In this document: one piece after another, positions 17,408 through 25,526 of the stretch
Layout: each line of letters begins with the position of its first letter
Numbering within the stretch: the stretch's first letter is position 1
Origin: Microthrixaceae bacterium
GTDB taxonomy: Bacteria; Actinomycetota; Acidimicrobiia; Acidimicrobiales; Microtrichaceae
Reading direction: 5' to 3'
Length of the DNA stretch: 64,000 nucleotides
Assembly (NCBI GenBank): GCA_020845705.1
Contig: JADLFH010000016.1
Coordinates: 102,039-166,038, forward strand
The notes under the pieces: generated by a model
Told to the model about the DNA's origin: nothing
Database searches by the model: none
Seen by the model: only the letters and a program-made list of their open reading frames with translations
Translations under genes and position numbers: made by a program

Positions 17408-18301
17408 ATGGCCACTCGATCACTTCCTGTGGTTCCGGATCGTCTGCCCCTCGGGCCTGACTCCGTCTATTGGAAGGTCAACTCCGAGCTGGGCATCTTC
17501 GCCGGCGGTGGGAGGGCGCTGCTGATGCAGGTCGCCCATCCCGGAGTGGGCGCGGGCGTCGAGCAGCACTCGTCATATGCCGCGGATCCGTGGGGACGGT
17601 TCTTCCGCACAGTCGACGTGATGATGAAGCTCAGCTTCGGCACCCCGGAGCAGTCGGCAAGACAGCAGCGCATGCTGGAGAAGATGCACCGGCGGGTGAA
17701 GGGGAACACCGACCTGGGCCGGTCGTACGACGCGAACGCGGTCGACCTCCAGATGTGGGTATGGGCGACGCTGGTGGATACTGCGCTCGTGGTCTACGAG
17801 CGGATCCGTCCACACCTGGGCCGTGCTGAGCGTGCCCAGTACTACGAGGAGTCGAAACTCATGGCATACGGATGCGGTGTGCCGGTGGGGGCATGTCCCG
17901 AGGGCTTCGAGGACTTCGGCCGTTATGTCGAGCGGGTTGTTGCCGAGGAGTTGGAGGTTACGCGTTCGGCCCGTGCGGTGGCGGCCGCGGCGATGAGCCT
18001 GCCGGTGCCCGGCCCGTTGGGTCTGATCGCCGCGCCGCCGCACCAGCTCATCACGATCGGACTGTTGCACCCCTCGCTGCGCGAGCAGTACGGCTTTGAT
18101 TGGGGTCGTGCCAAGCAGTGCCAACTCGACCTGACCCTCGCGGCGGGCCGAGCGGCCTCGACCGTCCTGCCCACACCGCTGCGACGCCTCGGAGCGACGA
18201 TCACCCTCAACCGGGACAAGCCACTTCGGGTGCCGTGGCTGCAACGGCGTGGCGCCGAGATGACCGGGCAACGCCTCGATGAAGCAGGGTTCGCGTCGTG
18301 A
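17408..18301 (+). CDS. MpaB-like/DUF2236 oxygenase family protein
   Basis: This is a DUF2236 (mycophenolic acid B/latex-clearing-type) protein. GGGRALLMQVAHPGVGAGVEQHS near the front and DPWGRFFRTVDVM are family segments, and the VDLQMWVWATLVDTALVVYE helix holds likely heme or metal ligands. Relatives are heme-containing and may oxidise alkenes or terpenoids. The ATG at 17408 (297 residues) is preferred, because the alternative GTG at 17390 lies inside the palindrome. The stop overlaps the next acyl-CoA dehydrogenase start by 4 bp (GTGA), so the two act as one unit, probably in oxidation of an isoprenoid or steroid-like compound. Confidence 0.8.
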   Translation: MATRSLPVVPDRLPLGPDSVYWKVNSELGIFAGGGRALLMQVAHPGVGAGVEQHSSYAADPWGRFFRTVDVMMKLSFGTPEQSARQQRMLEKMHRRVKGNTDLGRSYDANAVDLQMWVWATLVDTALVVYERIRPHLGRAERAQYYEESKLMAYGCGVPVGACPEGFEDFGRYVERVVAEELEVTRSARAVAAAAMSLPVPGPLGLIAAPPHQLITIGLLHPSLREQYGFDWGRAKQCQLDLTLAAGRAASTVLPTPLRRLGATITLNRDKPLRVPWLQRRGAEMTGQRLDEAGFAS

Positions 18302-19509
18302 ACGTCGAGGAGTTCACGGCCGAAGCGCGGGCGTTCCTCGACGCCCACGCCACCCGGAAACCGGACCACGCCGACGAGTTCCGTTGGGGCGAGGGCGACG
18401 ACTTCGTGGGCATCGTCGAGGAGGGCGACCCCGAGACCGAGGCCGCTGCGGTTGCCGCTGCACGCGAGTGGGCCGCGACAAGGTTCGACGCGGGTTTCGG
18501 TTGGATCGATGGCCCCATTGCCCTCGGAGGCGGAGGACTCGGAGGTGAGCATGTCCGCGCATACCGGGCTCTCGAGTCGCGCTACGAACTGCCCGACCTG
18601 TCGATCTTCACCATCGGGTTGGGCATGGTCGCTCCCACGATCGCCGCCCACGCCCGACCGGACACAGCCCACCGTTACCTCGCGCCGCTTCATCGCGGTG
18701 ATCTGATCGCGTGCCAGCTCTTCAGCGAACCCGGCGCCGGGTCCGACCTGGCGGCACTGTCCACCAGGGCGGAACGCGACGGAGACGACTGGGTCGTCAA
18801 CGGCCAGAAGGTCTGGACCTCCAACGCGCACCATGCGGGCATCGGCGAGATCATCTGCCGCACCGATCCCGATGCGCCGAAGCACGCTGGGATGACCGCG
18901 TTCCTCGTGGACATGTCCGCCCCCGGCGTTGAGGTACGGCCGTTGCGCCAGATGACCGGGGGTGCCGGGTTCAATGAGGTGTTCTTCACCGATGTGCGGA
19001 TCCCCGATGATCACCGCCTCGGTGAGGTGGGTGGTGGTTGGGCCGTCGCGATCACCACCCTCATGAACGAGCGCGCGTCGATCGGCAGCGGGATGGGTCT
19101 GGGCCGCGGGCCCGGTCCCTTCGAACGGCTCATCGCCCTGACCCGCGAGATGGGCCGCGACGGCGACCCCATCGCCCGCAACCGACTCGCCGGGCTCTAC
19201 GCACAACAACAGGCGCTGGCGTGGACCGCGAAGCGAGCGCTCGCGGCGTTGCAGGCCGGTCGGCTCCCCGGCGCCGAGCTGTCGATCCTGAAGCTGGGCG
19301 GCACGCTCCACCTGATCGGGATCGCCGACTACGCGGCAGGGGTGTTGGGGCCCCGGCTCTGCGCGGACGTGGGCGAGTGGGGAACCTTCGCTTGGAACAA
19401 GCTCGTATGTGGGGCGCCGGGTGCGCGCCTCGGGGGCGGCACCGACGAGATCCTGCGCAACATCATCGGTGAAAGGGTTCTGGGTCTGCCCCGTGAACCG
19501 AAGGGCTGA
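18298..19509 (+). CDS. Acyl-CoA dehydrogenase family protein
   Basis: This 403-residue FAD enzyme is of the mycobacterial FadE type. CQLFSEPGAGSDLAAL is the FAD/substrate segment, VNGQKVWTSNAHHA follows, and the C-terminus ends GGTDEILRNIIGERVLGLP. The usual C-terminal catalytic Glu of short-chain enzymes is not obvious; many FadE proteins place the base elsewhere. It is translationally coupled to the DUF2236 gene. It is followed by a structured intergenic repeat that may end the unit. It should desaturate a CoA ester made from the product of the upstream oxygenase, which is inference. Confidence 0.88.
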   Translation: MNVEEFTAEARAFLDAHATRKPDHADEFRWGEGDDFVGIVEEGDPETEAAAVAAAREWAATRFDAGFGWIDGPIALGGGGLGGEHVRAYRALESRYELPDLSIFTIGLGMVAPTIAAHARPDTAHRYLAPLHRGDLIACQLFSEPGAGSDLAALSTRAERDGDDWVVNGQKVWTSNAHHAGIGEIICRTDPDAPKHAGMTAFLVDMSAPGVEVRPLRQMTGGAGFNEVFFTDVRIPDDHRLGEVGGGWAVAITTLMNERASIGSGMGLGRGPGPFERLIALTREMGRDGDPIARNRLAGLYAQQQALAWTAKRALAALQAGRLPGAELSILKLGGTLHLIGIADYAAGVLGPRLCADVGEWGTFAWNKLVCGAPGARLGGGTDEILRNIIGERVLGLPREPKG

Positions 19510-19512
19510 CCC

Positions 19513-19571
19513 CCACCGAACCTGCGTACGGATCCCGCTGACAGCGACGGAAACGTACGCAAGTCCGGTGG
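19513..19571 (+). terminator. Long stem-loop after the acyl-CoA dehydrogenase gene
   Basis: An 18-base arm (19513-19530, containing TGCGTACG) pairs with 19554-19571 (containing CGTACGCA) with only two mismatches. The 23-base loop holds a smaller CGCTG/CAGCG stem. It starts 4 bp after the stop of the dehydrogenase gene. It looks like a transcription end or mRNA-stabilising structure, though no U-run follows. A mobile palindromic repeat is the alternative. Confidence 0.45.
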
Positions 19572-19626
19572 CTCTGAGCGGTGGGAGGTGGATCTGAACG
19601 GTGGACCGAGCCGTAGGGTGGGCCGC

Positions 19627-20103
19627 ATGGCAGACACCTTCTCGGTCACTCGCTCCACGACCATCGATGCTCCCCCGGACGCGGTCTTCGAGCACCTCGT
19701 CGACTTCCACCGTTGGGTGGAATGGTCACCTTGGGAGGGCCTCGATCAGAACATGGAGCGCACCTACAGCGGAGCCGACTCCGGGATCGGCGCCGTGTAT
19801 TCATGGTCTGGCACTCGGAAGGTGGGTGAGGGTCGGATGGAGATCACATCATCGGATCCCCCGGCGAAGCTCGGCATCCGATTGAACTTCATCAAGCCGT
19901 TCAAGGCTGAGAACGACATCGTCCTCTCTCTGGAGACAAACGGGCCTGCAACCGACGTGCGGTGGACGATGACGGGTCCGAAGACGCTCTTCTCGAAGAT
20001 CATGGGGATCTTCATGAGCATGGACAAGATGATCGGAAGGGACTTCGAGAAGGGTCTCGCCCAGCTCAAGGCAACGGTCGAGAAGTCACCACCGCAGAGG
20101 TGA
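19627..20103 (+). CDS. SRPBCC-family (polyketide cyclase/START-like) protein
   Basis: This 158-residue protein has the helix-grip pattern. It begins FSVTRSTTIDAPPDAVFEHL, followed by DFHRWVEWSPWEG, a YSWSGTRKVGEGRMEI strand region, and a long C-terminal helix FEKGLAQLKATVE. The ATG at 19627 fits the family start. An in-frame extension to 19588 would enter the stem-loop flank. SRPBCC proteins bind hydrophobic ligands or act as cyclases; stand-alone copies are often of unknown role. It precedes the sulfatase gene by 52 bp. Confidence 0.8.
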   Translation: MADTFSVTRSTTIDAPPDAVFEHLVDFHRWVEWSPWEGLDQNMERTYSGADSGIGAVYSWSGTRKVGEGRMEITSSDPPAKLGIRLNFIKPFKAENDIVLSLETNGPATDVRWTMTGPKTLFSKIMGIFMSMDKMIGRDFEKGLAQLKATVEKSPPQR

Positions 20104-20155
20104 GCCGCGTTACCGTCGGCACTCCAGCCATTGCCCCGATAGACAAGGACACCGA

Positions 20156-22480
20156 GTGAGCGACACGGCTGCCGCAGGACCGTACGAGGGGTTCGAGGGA
20201 CAGTTGGGCAACACTTTTGCCGGGTCCGATGGATGGTGGCCGCCACGTCCGACAGCGCCCGGGGGGGCGCCGAACGTGGTGATCGTGTTGGCCGACGACC
20301 TCGGCTACAGCGACCTGTCCTGCTACGGCTCGGAGATCCCGACACCGAACCTCGACGCGCTGGCGGCGGCCGGTGTCCAATGGACGAACTTCCACGTCAC
20401 CCCGATGTGCTCGCCCACTCGTGCTGCGCTGCTCACCGGTGTGAACCCTCATCGCGCCGGTGCCGGCTTCGTGGCCAACTCCGACCCGGGTTTCCCTGGG
20501 TACGCGGCGGAGCTCGCAGACGACGTGTCGACAATCGCAGAGGTGTTCCGCGACAACGGGTACGCCACCTTTGCTCTGGGCAAGTGGCACCTCACCAAGG
20601 ACGCCGACATGTCCGACGCCGGCCCGAAGACCTCGTGGCCGCTGCAACGTGGGTTCGACCGCTACTACGGCTTCCTCGACGCCTTCACCAACCTCCACCA
20701 ACCACATCGGCTCGTGGTCGACAACCACACCCTCGAGGTCGACACCTATCCCGAGGGCTACTTCCTCACCGACGACCTGACCGACCAGGCGCTCGGCATG
20801 ATCGCCCAGCTGAAGGCGTCGAACCCGTCGATTCCGTTCCTCTGCTATGTCGCGCAGGGCGCGGTGCATGCTCCGCTGCACTGCAAACCCGAGGATCTCG
20901 CCCGTCACCGCGGCAACTACGACATCGGCTGGGACGAGGTCCGTGCAGCCCGCCACCGACGCCAGATCGACAAGGGCCTGCTGCCGGCGGGCACGTCGCT
21001 GCCGCCGCGCAACCGGGAACCCGGCGATCACGTGCCCGCGTGGGACGAGCTCAGCAGCGACGAGCAGCGCCTGTACGCCCGCTACATGGAGGTGTACGCG
21101 GCGATGGTCGACAACCTCGACCAGAACGTCGGGCGCCTTCGTGCCGGTTTGGCGGAGCTCGGTGTGTTGGACGACACGATCTTCGTGTTCCTCTCAGACA
21201 ACGGCGCGTCGCGGGAAGGCGAGATCGCCGGCACGTCCGCGTATCTCCGCACGCTGCTGTCGAGCAACGCTGTGGACATGGAGGATCCCGCCGCGGATCT
21301 GGCTCGCATCGATCTTCTCGGCAGTCCCCGCACGATGGTCCACTACCCCCGAGGTTGGGCGATGGCGTCGAACACGCCGTGGCGTCTCTACAAGATCAAC
21401 ACACATGCAGGCGGGCACTCGGTGCCGTTCCTCATGTCCTGGCCCAACGGTGGCGACGCCGTCCCGGCCACCCAGCGGCGTAGCCAGTGGGCTTTCGTCA
21501 CCGACGTCCTTCCGACACTGGTCGACCTGGCCGGTGTGTCCAGACCCGAGCGTCGGGCCGGCGTGACTACCCAGCCCCTGGCAGGGGTCACGATGAAGCC
21601 CGCCCTGGCCGATCCCGAGGCACCCCACCCCCACGCCGAGCAGTACTTCGAGATGGCCGGCCATCGTGGCTACTACCGCGACGGGTGGGAGATCGTCACC
21701 CGCCACGAGCCGCTCACCCATTTCGGCGACCACGAGTGGGAGCTCTACGACCTGGCCGGCGACCCGACCGAGATCCGCAACCTGGCGGAGCAGCATCCGG
21801 AACGTGTGGCCGAGATGGCCGCCGCTTGGGAGGCGGCGGCGCGGGCCAACCAGGTGTACCCGCTGGATGAGGGATCACGCCTGCGGTTCCTGACCCGCCC
21901 CCCGTTCGAGGAGCCCTTCTCCGAGCCCGTGCGGATCCCCCGCCGAGCCCACACCCTCGAGCGTTACCGCAGCCAGCTCCTCATCCAGTTCCGCAGCTTC
22001 ACCGTCGACGTGGAACTGGACTTCCGTTCTGGTGACGTGGGCACCCTCGTCGCGCATGGCGACCAGGGCGGCGGCTACGCCCTGGTGGTCGATCCCGGCG
22101 ACGAGTTGATCTTCGTCCACAACGGTTATGGCACGATGGTCGAGGTGCCGTGCGGGGTCTTGTCCGACGGCGTCTCGGTGGTTCGCCTCGACGTGGTTGC
22201 TCCGGGTGATTGGCGGTGGGAGGTCTCGGTGTCGGTCGACGGTGAGCAGCGGGCCACACACGCCGGGTTGCCGATGCTGGCGGCCATGGCGCCCTTCTGT
22301 GGAATCGACGTCGGTGTCGACAGACGTTCGCCCGTATCGTGGGAGCGGTACGAGCGATCGGGCGCGAACCCCTTCACCGGGACTCTGATCGCAGCGACCT
22401 GGACGCCGGGTGAGCCGGCCCCCGACGCCGGGCTGCACTTCATCGAACTGCTGCGGGAGATGGGCCTCAAGTACGAATGA
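20156..22480 (+). CDS. Arylsulfatase (type I, formylglycine-dependent)
   Basis: This 774-residue sulfatase starts at a GTG with AAGGA 6 nt upstream. NVVIVLADDLGYSDLSCYG carries the N-terminal metal ligands. C85-S-P-T-R89 is the C-x-P-x-R signature whose Cys becomes formylglycine. FALGKWHLTKD, LSDNGASREGE and the Asp-Asn pair give the other active-site residues. The C-terminal ~200 residues form a beta-rich extra domain. No signal peptide is seen, so the enzyme may act inside the cell on small aryl or steroid sulfates. A separate formylglycine-generating enzyme or anaerobic SME is needed and is not in the window. Confidence 0.9.
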   Translation: MSDTAAAGPYEGFEGQLGNTFAGSDGWWPPRPTAPGGAPNVVIVLADDLGYSDLSCYGSEIPTPNLDALAAAGVQWTNFHVTPMCSPTRAALLTGVNPHRAGAGFVANSDPGFPGYAAELADDVSTIAEVFRDNGYATFALGKWHLTKDADMSDAGPKTSWPLQRGFDRYYGFLDAFTNLHQPHRLVVDNHTLEVDTYPEGYFLTDDLTDQALGMIAQLKASNPSIPFLCYVAQGAVHAPLHCKPEDLARHRGNYDIGWDEVRAARHRRQIDKGLLPAGTSLPPRNREPGDHVPAWDELSSDEQRLYARYMEVYAAMVDNLDQNVGRLRAGLAELGVLDDTIFVFLSDNGASREGEIAGTSAYLRTLLSSNAVDMEDPAADLARIDLLGSPRTMVHYPRGWAMASNTPWRLYKINTHAGGHSVPFLMSWPNGGDAVPATQRRSQWAFVTDVLPTLVDLAGVSRPERRAGVTTQPLAGVTMKPALADPEAPHPHAEQYFEMAGHRGYYRDGWEIVTRHEPLTHFGDHEWELYDLAGDPTEIRNLAEQHPERVAEMAAAWEAAARANQVYPLDEGSRLRFLTRPPFEEPFSEPVRIPRRAHTLERYRSQLLIQFRSFTVDVELDFRSGDVGTLVAHGDQGGGYALVVDPGDELIFVHNGYGTMVEVPCGVLSDGVSVVRLDVVAPGDWRWEVSVSVDGEQRATHAGLPMLAAMAPFCGIDVGVDRRSPVSWERYERSGANPFTGTLIAATWTPGEPAPDAGLHFIELLREMGLKYE

Positions 22481-23636
22481 GCCGGCTCGGGATGACGCGG
22501 GCGACGAGGTGGGAGCGGGTCGCGAGGATCGGACTCAACACGGCGAGCACCAACACGTAGAGCGCCACGAACGGCGACAGTCGCGGGTCGAGGCCGGCGC
22601 CGGCTGTGAGCGCCACGAGGATCAGCGCGAACTCGCCTCGTGAGACGAGGGTGGCCGCGAGGTTCGCAGTGGCGAGGCGGTCGAGGCCGGTGAAGCGGGC
22701 GGCGATCACACCGGTGACAAGTGCAAGTACCAGCGACATGAGGATCGCAGCGACCGCGGGAACCACGATCTCGGAGATCCCGGCCGGGTCGATCGACAGG
22801 CCGAACGCAAAGAAGAAGAGCGCCCCGAAGGCGTCGCGCAAGGGCAACACGAACCGTTCGATCCGCCGGGCCGAAGGGGTGCGGGCGAGGATGAGCCCGG
22901 CCATGAAGGCGCCGACGGCTTCGGACACGCCGATCTCCGCCGAGAGGCCGGCGACGAGAAACGCGAACCCGATGAAGGACACGATGAGCAGCTCGTCCTC
23001 GACGCCGCTCACCAACTTCCCGATCCAGCCGGCCCCGTAGCGAGCGACCAGAGCCAACAACACGAGGAAGCCCGCCGCCCGGGCGAACAGCCACAGCGAC
23101 TCGGCAACGCCGTCGGCCTTGCCGAACACCGGCGCGAGAGCGGCGAGGTAGAGGGCCACGAACAGGTCCTCCATGACCGCGGTGCCGAGGATCAGAGGAC
23201 TCTCCACGTTCGCGAGACGTCGTAGCTCGACGAGCACCTTCGTGACGATTGCCGAGGAGGAGAGACCGGTGGCGCCCGCGATCACTAGCGCTTCGCGGCT
23301 GCCCCAGCCCAGCGCGAACCCGAAGGCGACGCCGCAGCCGATGTTCAGCAGGAGCCTGATTCCAGCTGACGCCAGCAGCGGGCGCCCGCCGGCGACGAGG
23401 TCTTCGACGGAGAACTCCACGCCGAGGTGGAACAACAGGAAGATCAAACCGAACGCGGCCAGCAGCTCGAGCTCGTCGGGGTGCTTGAAGAGCACGGCGC
23501 CCGGGGTGTGTGGCCCCACGATCATGCCGGCGAGGATGAACAGGGGGATCGTCGGCAGGCCGACTTTGCCTCCGCCGCGCGCGAGGACCCCGGCCAGGAG
23601 AAACGACGCGCCGAGAGCCATCAGCTCGCGCGCCAT
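22467..23636 (-). CDS. CPA2-family cation:proton antiporter (KefB/KhtU-like)
   Basis: This 389-residue integral membrane protein has about 12 hydrophobic helices. GLIFLLFHLGVEFSVEDL, the GATGLSSSAIVTKVL helix and the AVMEDLFVALYLAALAP helix are family-typical of the Kef/Na+-H+ exchanger core. It lacks the C-terminal TrkA-N domain of KefB/KefC. Instead a separate TrkA-C protein is encoded directly upstream: that stop codon touches this ATG (TAGATG). The pair resembles the K+/H+ antiporter KhtU with its regulator KhtT, used for K+ and pH homeostasis. The 3' end overlaps the sulfatase gene by 14 bp. Confidence 0.85.
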   Translation of the reverse strand: MARELMALGASFLLAGVLARGGGKVGLPTIPLFILAGMIVGPHTPGAVLFKHPDELELLAAFGLIFLLFHLGVEFSVEDLVAGGRPLLASAGIRLLLNIGCGVAFGFALGWGSREALVIAGATGLSSSAIVTKVLVELRRLANVESPLILGTAVMEDLFVALYLAALAPVFGKADGVAESLWLFARAAGFLVLLALVARYGAGWIGKLVSGVEDELLIVSFIGFAFLVAGLSAEIGVSEAVGAFMAGLILARTPSARRIERFVLPLRDAFGALFFFAFGLSIDPAGISEIVVPAVAAILMSLVLALVTGVIAARFTGLDRLATANLAATLVSRGEFALILVALTAGAGLDPRLSPFVALYVLVLAVLSPILATRSHLVARVIPSRLIRT

Positions 23637-24122
23637 CTACGTCCCCTCGTTCACGTAGCGCTCGAAGCCCTCGGCCAGGTGTTCAGGGCTCGCGTAGACC
23701 AGCTCGTCGCCCGCTGCGAGACTCATAGTTGGATCAGGTGGGACCATTGGGATCGAACCCCGCAGGATCGCCACGATAGTGACGCCGGTGCGGGCTCGAA
23801 TTTCGAGGCCCTCGATCGACTTGCCAACGGCGAAAGCATCCGGCGCGAGACGGCACCAGTCGAAGCGCAGGCAGCTCAGCGCGTCGCTCAGGCGCGTGGT
23901 CAGCTCCGGGGGCATGAGGTAGCGGCCCGACATGAACGCTGCGAGGGTGTGTGACGCGTCCTCGTCGAGTCGGATCACATGGTTGTCCGGCAGGTGCAGC
24001 TCGGCTACGCCGTCGTTGCGGCGGACCACCTGGAGTGCCGTGCCGTCGATGTCGGTGAGCTCCAGGCGGAGACCGACACCGGGGAGTCGAGTGGTGCCGG
24101 GGATCGGGATGTCGTCGGACAT
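23637..24122 (-). CDS. TrkA-C (RCK-C) domain regulatory subunit, KhtT-like
   Basis: This 161-residue cytoplasmic protein starts MSDDIPIPGTTRLPGVGLRL and ends with a TrkA-C fold: GKSIEGLEIRARTGVTIVAI and LAAGDELVYASPEHLAEGFE. KhtT proteins have this N-terminal + TrkA-C layout and gate the KhtU antiporter in response to nucleotides such as c-di-AMP. I place the start at the ATG at 24122; the open frame upstream reads into an IS110 fossil. Zero spacing to the antiporter gene implies translational coupling and fixed stoichiometry. Confidence 0.78.
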   Translation of the reverse strand: MSDDIPIPGTTRLPGVGLRLELTDIDGTALQVVRRNDGVAELHLPDNHVIRLDEDASHTLAAFMSGRYLMPPELTTRLSDALSCLRFDWCRLAPDAFAVGKSIEGLEIRARTGVTIVAILRGSIPMVPPDPTMSLAAGDELVYASPEHLAEGFERYVNEGT

Positions 24123-24226
24123 CGTTCGATCATGGCCGACATCGCCGACAATCGCACCGCACCGCAGCGCAACCCCCCCCGAACTGGGTCCACGGACGGA
24201 GCCGGGAGTGACGCTCCTTTGGTCTG

Positions 24227-24480
24227 TCAAGCGCCGCCGACGCCTTTGGCTGCGCGCAACGACGGGTTCGCGGCCAGGGTGAGGTCGTCGAGCTGAGATC
24301 GGAGCCGTTCGATCTCGGTGGTGAGGGCCTGGCAGCGGCGGGCCAGTCGGCCGAGCGGAGCGGAACGCGCTGTGCAGCACCCGGATCGACTCGACCAACC
24401 CGTCTCGGGCCTTCGGCGCCGCGGTGGCTTGCCCGTTCATGGCGACACGAGCGGCAGCTTTCGGCGTTGACGCCGTCGCG
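24227..24480 (-). pseudogene. Remnant of an IS110-family transposase
   Basis: On the minus strand two frames together read like an IS110-type (DEDD) transposase middle and C-terminal region. One is NGQATAAPKARDGLVESIRV followed by LHSAFRSA. After a deletion or frameshift near 24350-24370 the other is LGRLARRCQALTTEIERLRS, continuing through LRAAKGVG to a TGA at 24227. The order matches the family (AGxATAxPKxRDGxVExIRxLR ... ARRxxALTxEIxxL ... LxGVG), but the section between is missing. At least one more frameshift lies near 24440. No ends of an element are visible. It fills the 450-bp gap between the KhtT-like and SDR genes. Confidence 0.7.
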
Positions 24481-24574
24481 CGCCAACGTTGCCTGGTGTG
24501 GCACTCAACTAGGTTGCCGGGCCGTGGAAGGCGCCCGCGACGAGAGTGCAGCCGAAGACCGTGCAGCCCAGGAC

Positions 24575-25306
24575 ATGGAAGGCCGGGTGGTGTTGGTCAC
24601 CGGGGGCACACGCGGGCTGGGTGCGGAGATCTCCGCGGCGTTCGCCGCACGAGGCGCGACTGTGGTGGTTTGCGGGCGGACCGAGCCCGAGGCCAAGCCC
24701 GATGCGCCAGCCTTCTTCGCCGTCGATGTGCGCGACCCCGAGGCAGTGGCTGCCCTCGTCGAGCAGGTCGCCGAACGCTACGGCCGGCTCGACATCGTCG
24801 TGAACAACGCCGGTGGATCGCCGCCCGCCGACGCTGCGACCGCCTCGCCTCGTTTCACCGAGGCGATCGTCAAGCTGAACCTCCTGGGGCCTCTGGCGGT
24901 CGCTGAGGCAGCCAACAGCGTCATGCAACAGCAGAGCGATGGCGGCTGCATCATCCACATCGGATCCCAGTCGGGGATGCGACCTTCGCCGGGCACTGCC
25001 GCATACGGAGCTGCGAAAGCGGGCCTGATCGAGGCCACCCGCGCCCAGGCCGAGGAGTGGGCTCCCAAGGTGAGGGTCAACGCGGTCACACCCGGAGCCA
25101 TCGGCACCGAGGAGTTCCTCGCCAACTACAGCGAGGAGTACCTGGCGAAGCTGTCGGCCACGATCCCGATGGGGCGGATCGCAACGCCCGCCGAGGTGGC
25201 GTCGGCCTGCTGCTTCCTTGCCTCCGACGAGGCGTCCTACATCACGGGCGCGAACCTGCTGGTCCACGGCGGGGGCGATGTCACCCCCAACGCAGCTCTG
25301 GTCTGA
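24575..25306 (+). CDS. SDR-family NAD(P)-dependent oxidoreductase
   Basis: This is a classical short-chain dehydrogenase. It starts MEGRVVLVTGGTRGLGAEIS (TGxxxGxG nucleotide motif). LDIVVNNAGGSPPAD follows (NNAG). Catalytic Ser, Tyr and Lys lie in IHIGSQSG and TAAYGAAKAGL. The C-terminal FLASDEASYITGANLLVHGG is typical. From the ATG at 24575 it is 243 residues, near the usual 250; an in-frame GTG at 24524 would add 17 residues. It stands alone between an IS110 fossil and a tandem repeat, so its pathway is not shown by context. Confidence 0.85.
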   Translation: MEGRVVLVTGGTRGLGAEISAAFAARGATVVVCGRTEPEAKPDAPAFFAVDVRDPEAVAALVEQVAERYGRLDIVVNNAGGSPPADAATASPRFTEAIVKLNLLGPLAVAEAANSVMQQQSDGGCIIHIGSQSGMRPSPGTAAYGAAKAGLIEATRAQAEEWAPKVRVNAVTPGAIGTEEFLANYSEEYLAKLSATIPMGRIATPAEVASACCFLASDEASYITGANLLVHGGGDVTPNAALV

Positions 25307-25322
25307 GACCGGCCGGGCGGTT

Positions 25323-25516
25323 TGAGGCAGCGTGGCCCGGGCCGCCATGCCTCAAACCGATTCATGAGGCAGCAGGGGCCGAAAACCGAACCGCCATGCC
25401 TCAAGAACGGGTTTGAGGCAGCAGGGGTCGGTGGTTTGAGGCAGGAGGGGCCGAAAACCGAACCGGCATGCCTCAAGAACGGGTTTGAGGCAGGAGGGGT
25501 CGGTGGTTTGAGGCAG
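25323..25516. repeat. 72-bp tandem repeat built of palindromic TGAGGCAG...TGCCTCA units
   Basis: Six copies of TGAGGCAG (starting 25323, 25365, 25414, 25437, 25486, 25509) and three of TGCCTCA (25348, 25397, 25469) fall in 194 bp. Bases 25365-25436 and 25437-25508 are two full 72-bp copies, differing mainly by C/G changes made twice within the same copy (GCAGCAGG against GCAGGAGG). Partial copies stand at both ends. Each unit can form a TGAGGCA/TGCCTCA hairpin and includes GGGGCCGAAAACCGAACCG. It fills the space between the SDR gene and the purE stop. Confidence 0.75.
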
Positions 25517-25526
25517 GAGGGGTCGG

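Noticed and set aside
16456..17415. Longer start for the glycosyltransferase at 17415
   Set aside because: The first 46 codons would cover the 39-bp palindrome and the opposite gene's start and are Arg/Pro-rich. GTG 17277 has AGGG 6 nt upstream and begins at the family's first strand.
17923..19710. 595-residue minus-strand open frame opposite the MpaB-like and acyl-CoA dehydrogenase genes
   Set aside because: Both plus-strand genes have clear family motifs and coupled starts; this frame has none.
25323..25516. CRISPR array
   Set aside because: The repeats are contiguous 72-bp tandem copies without unique spacers, and no cas genes are present.
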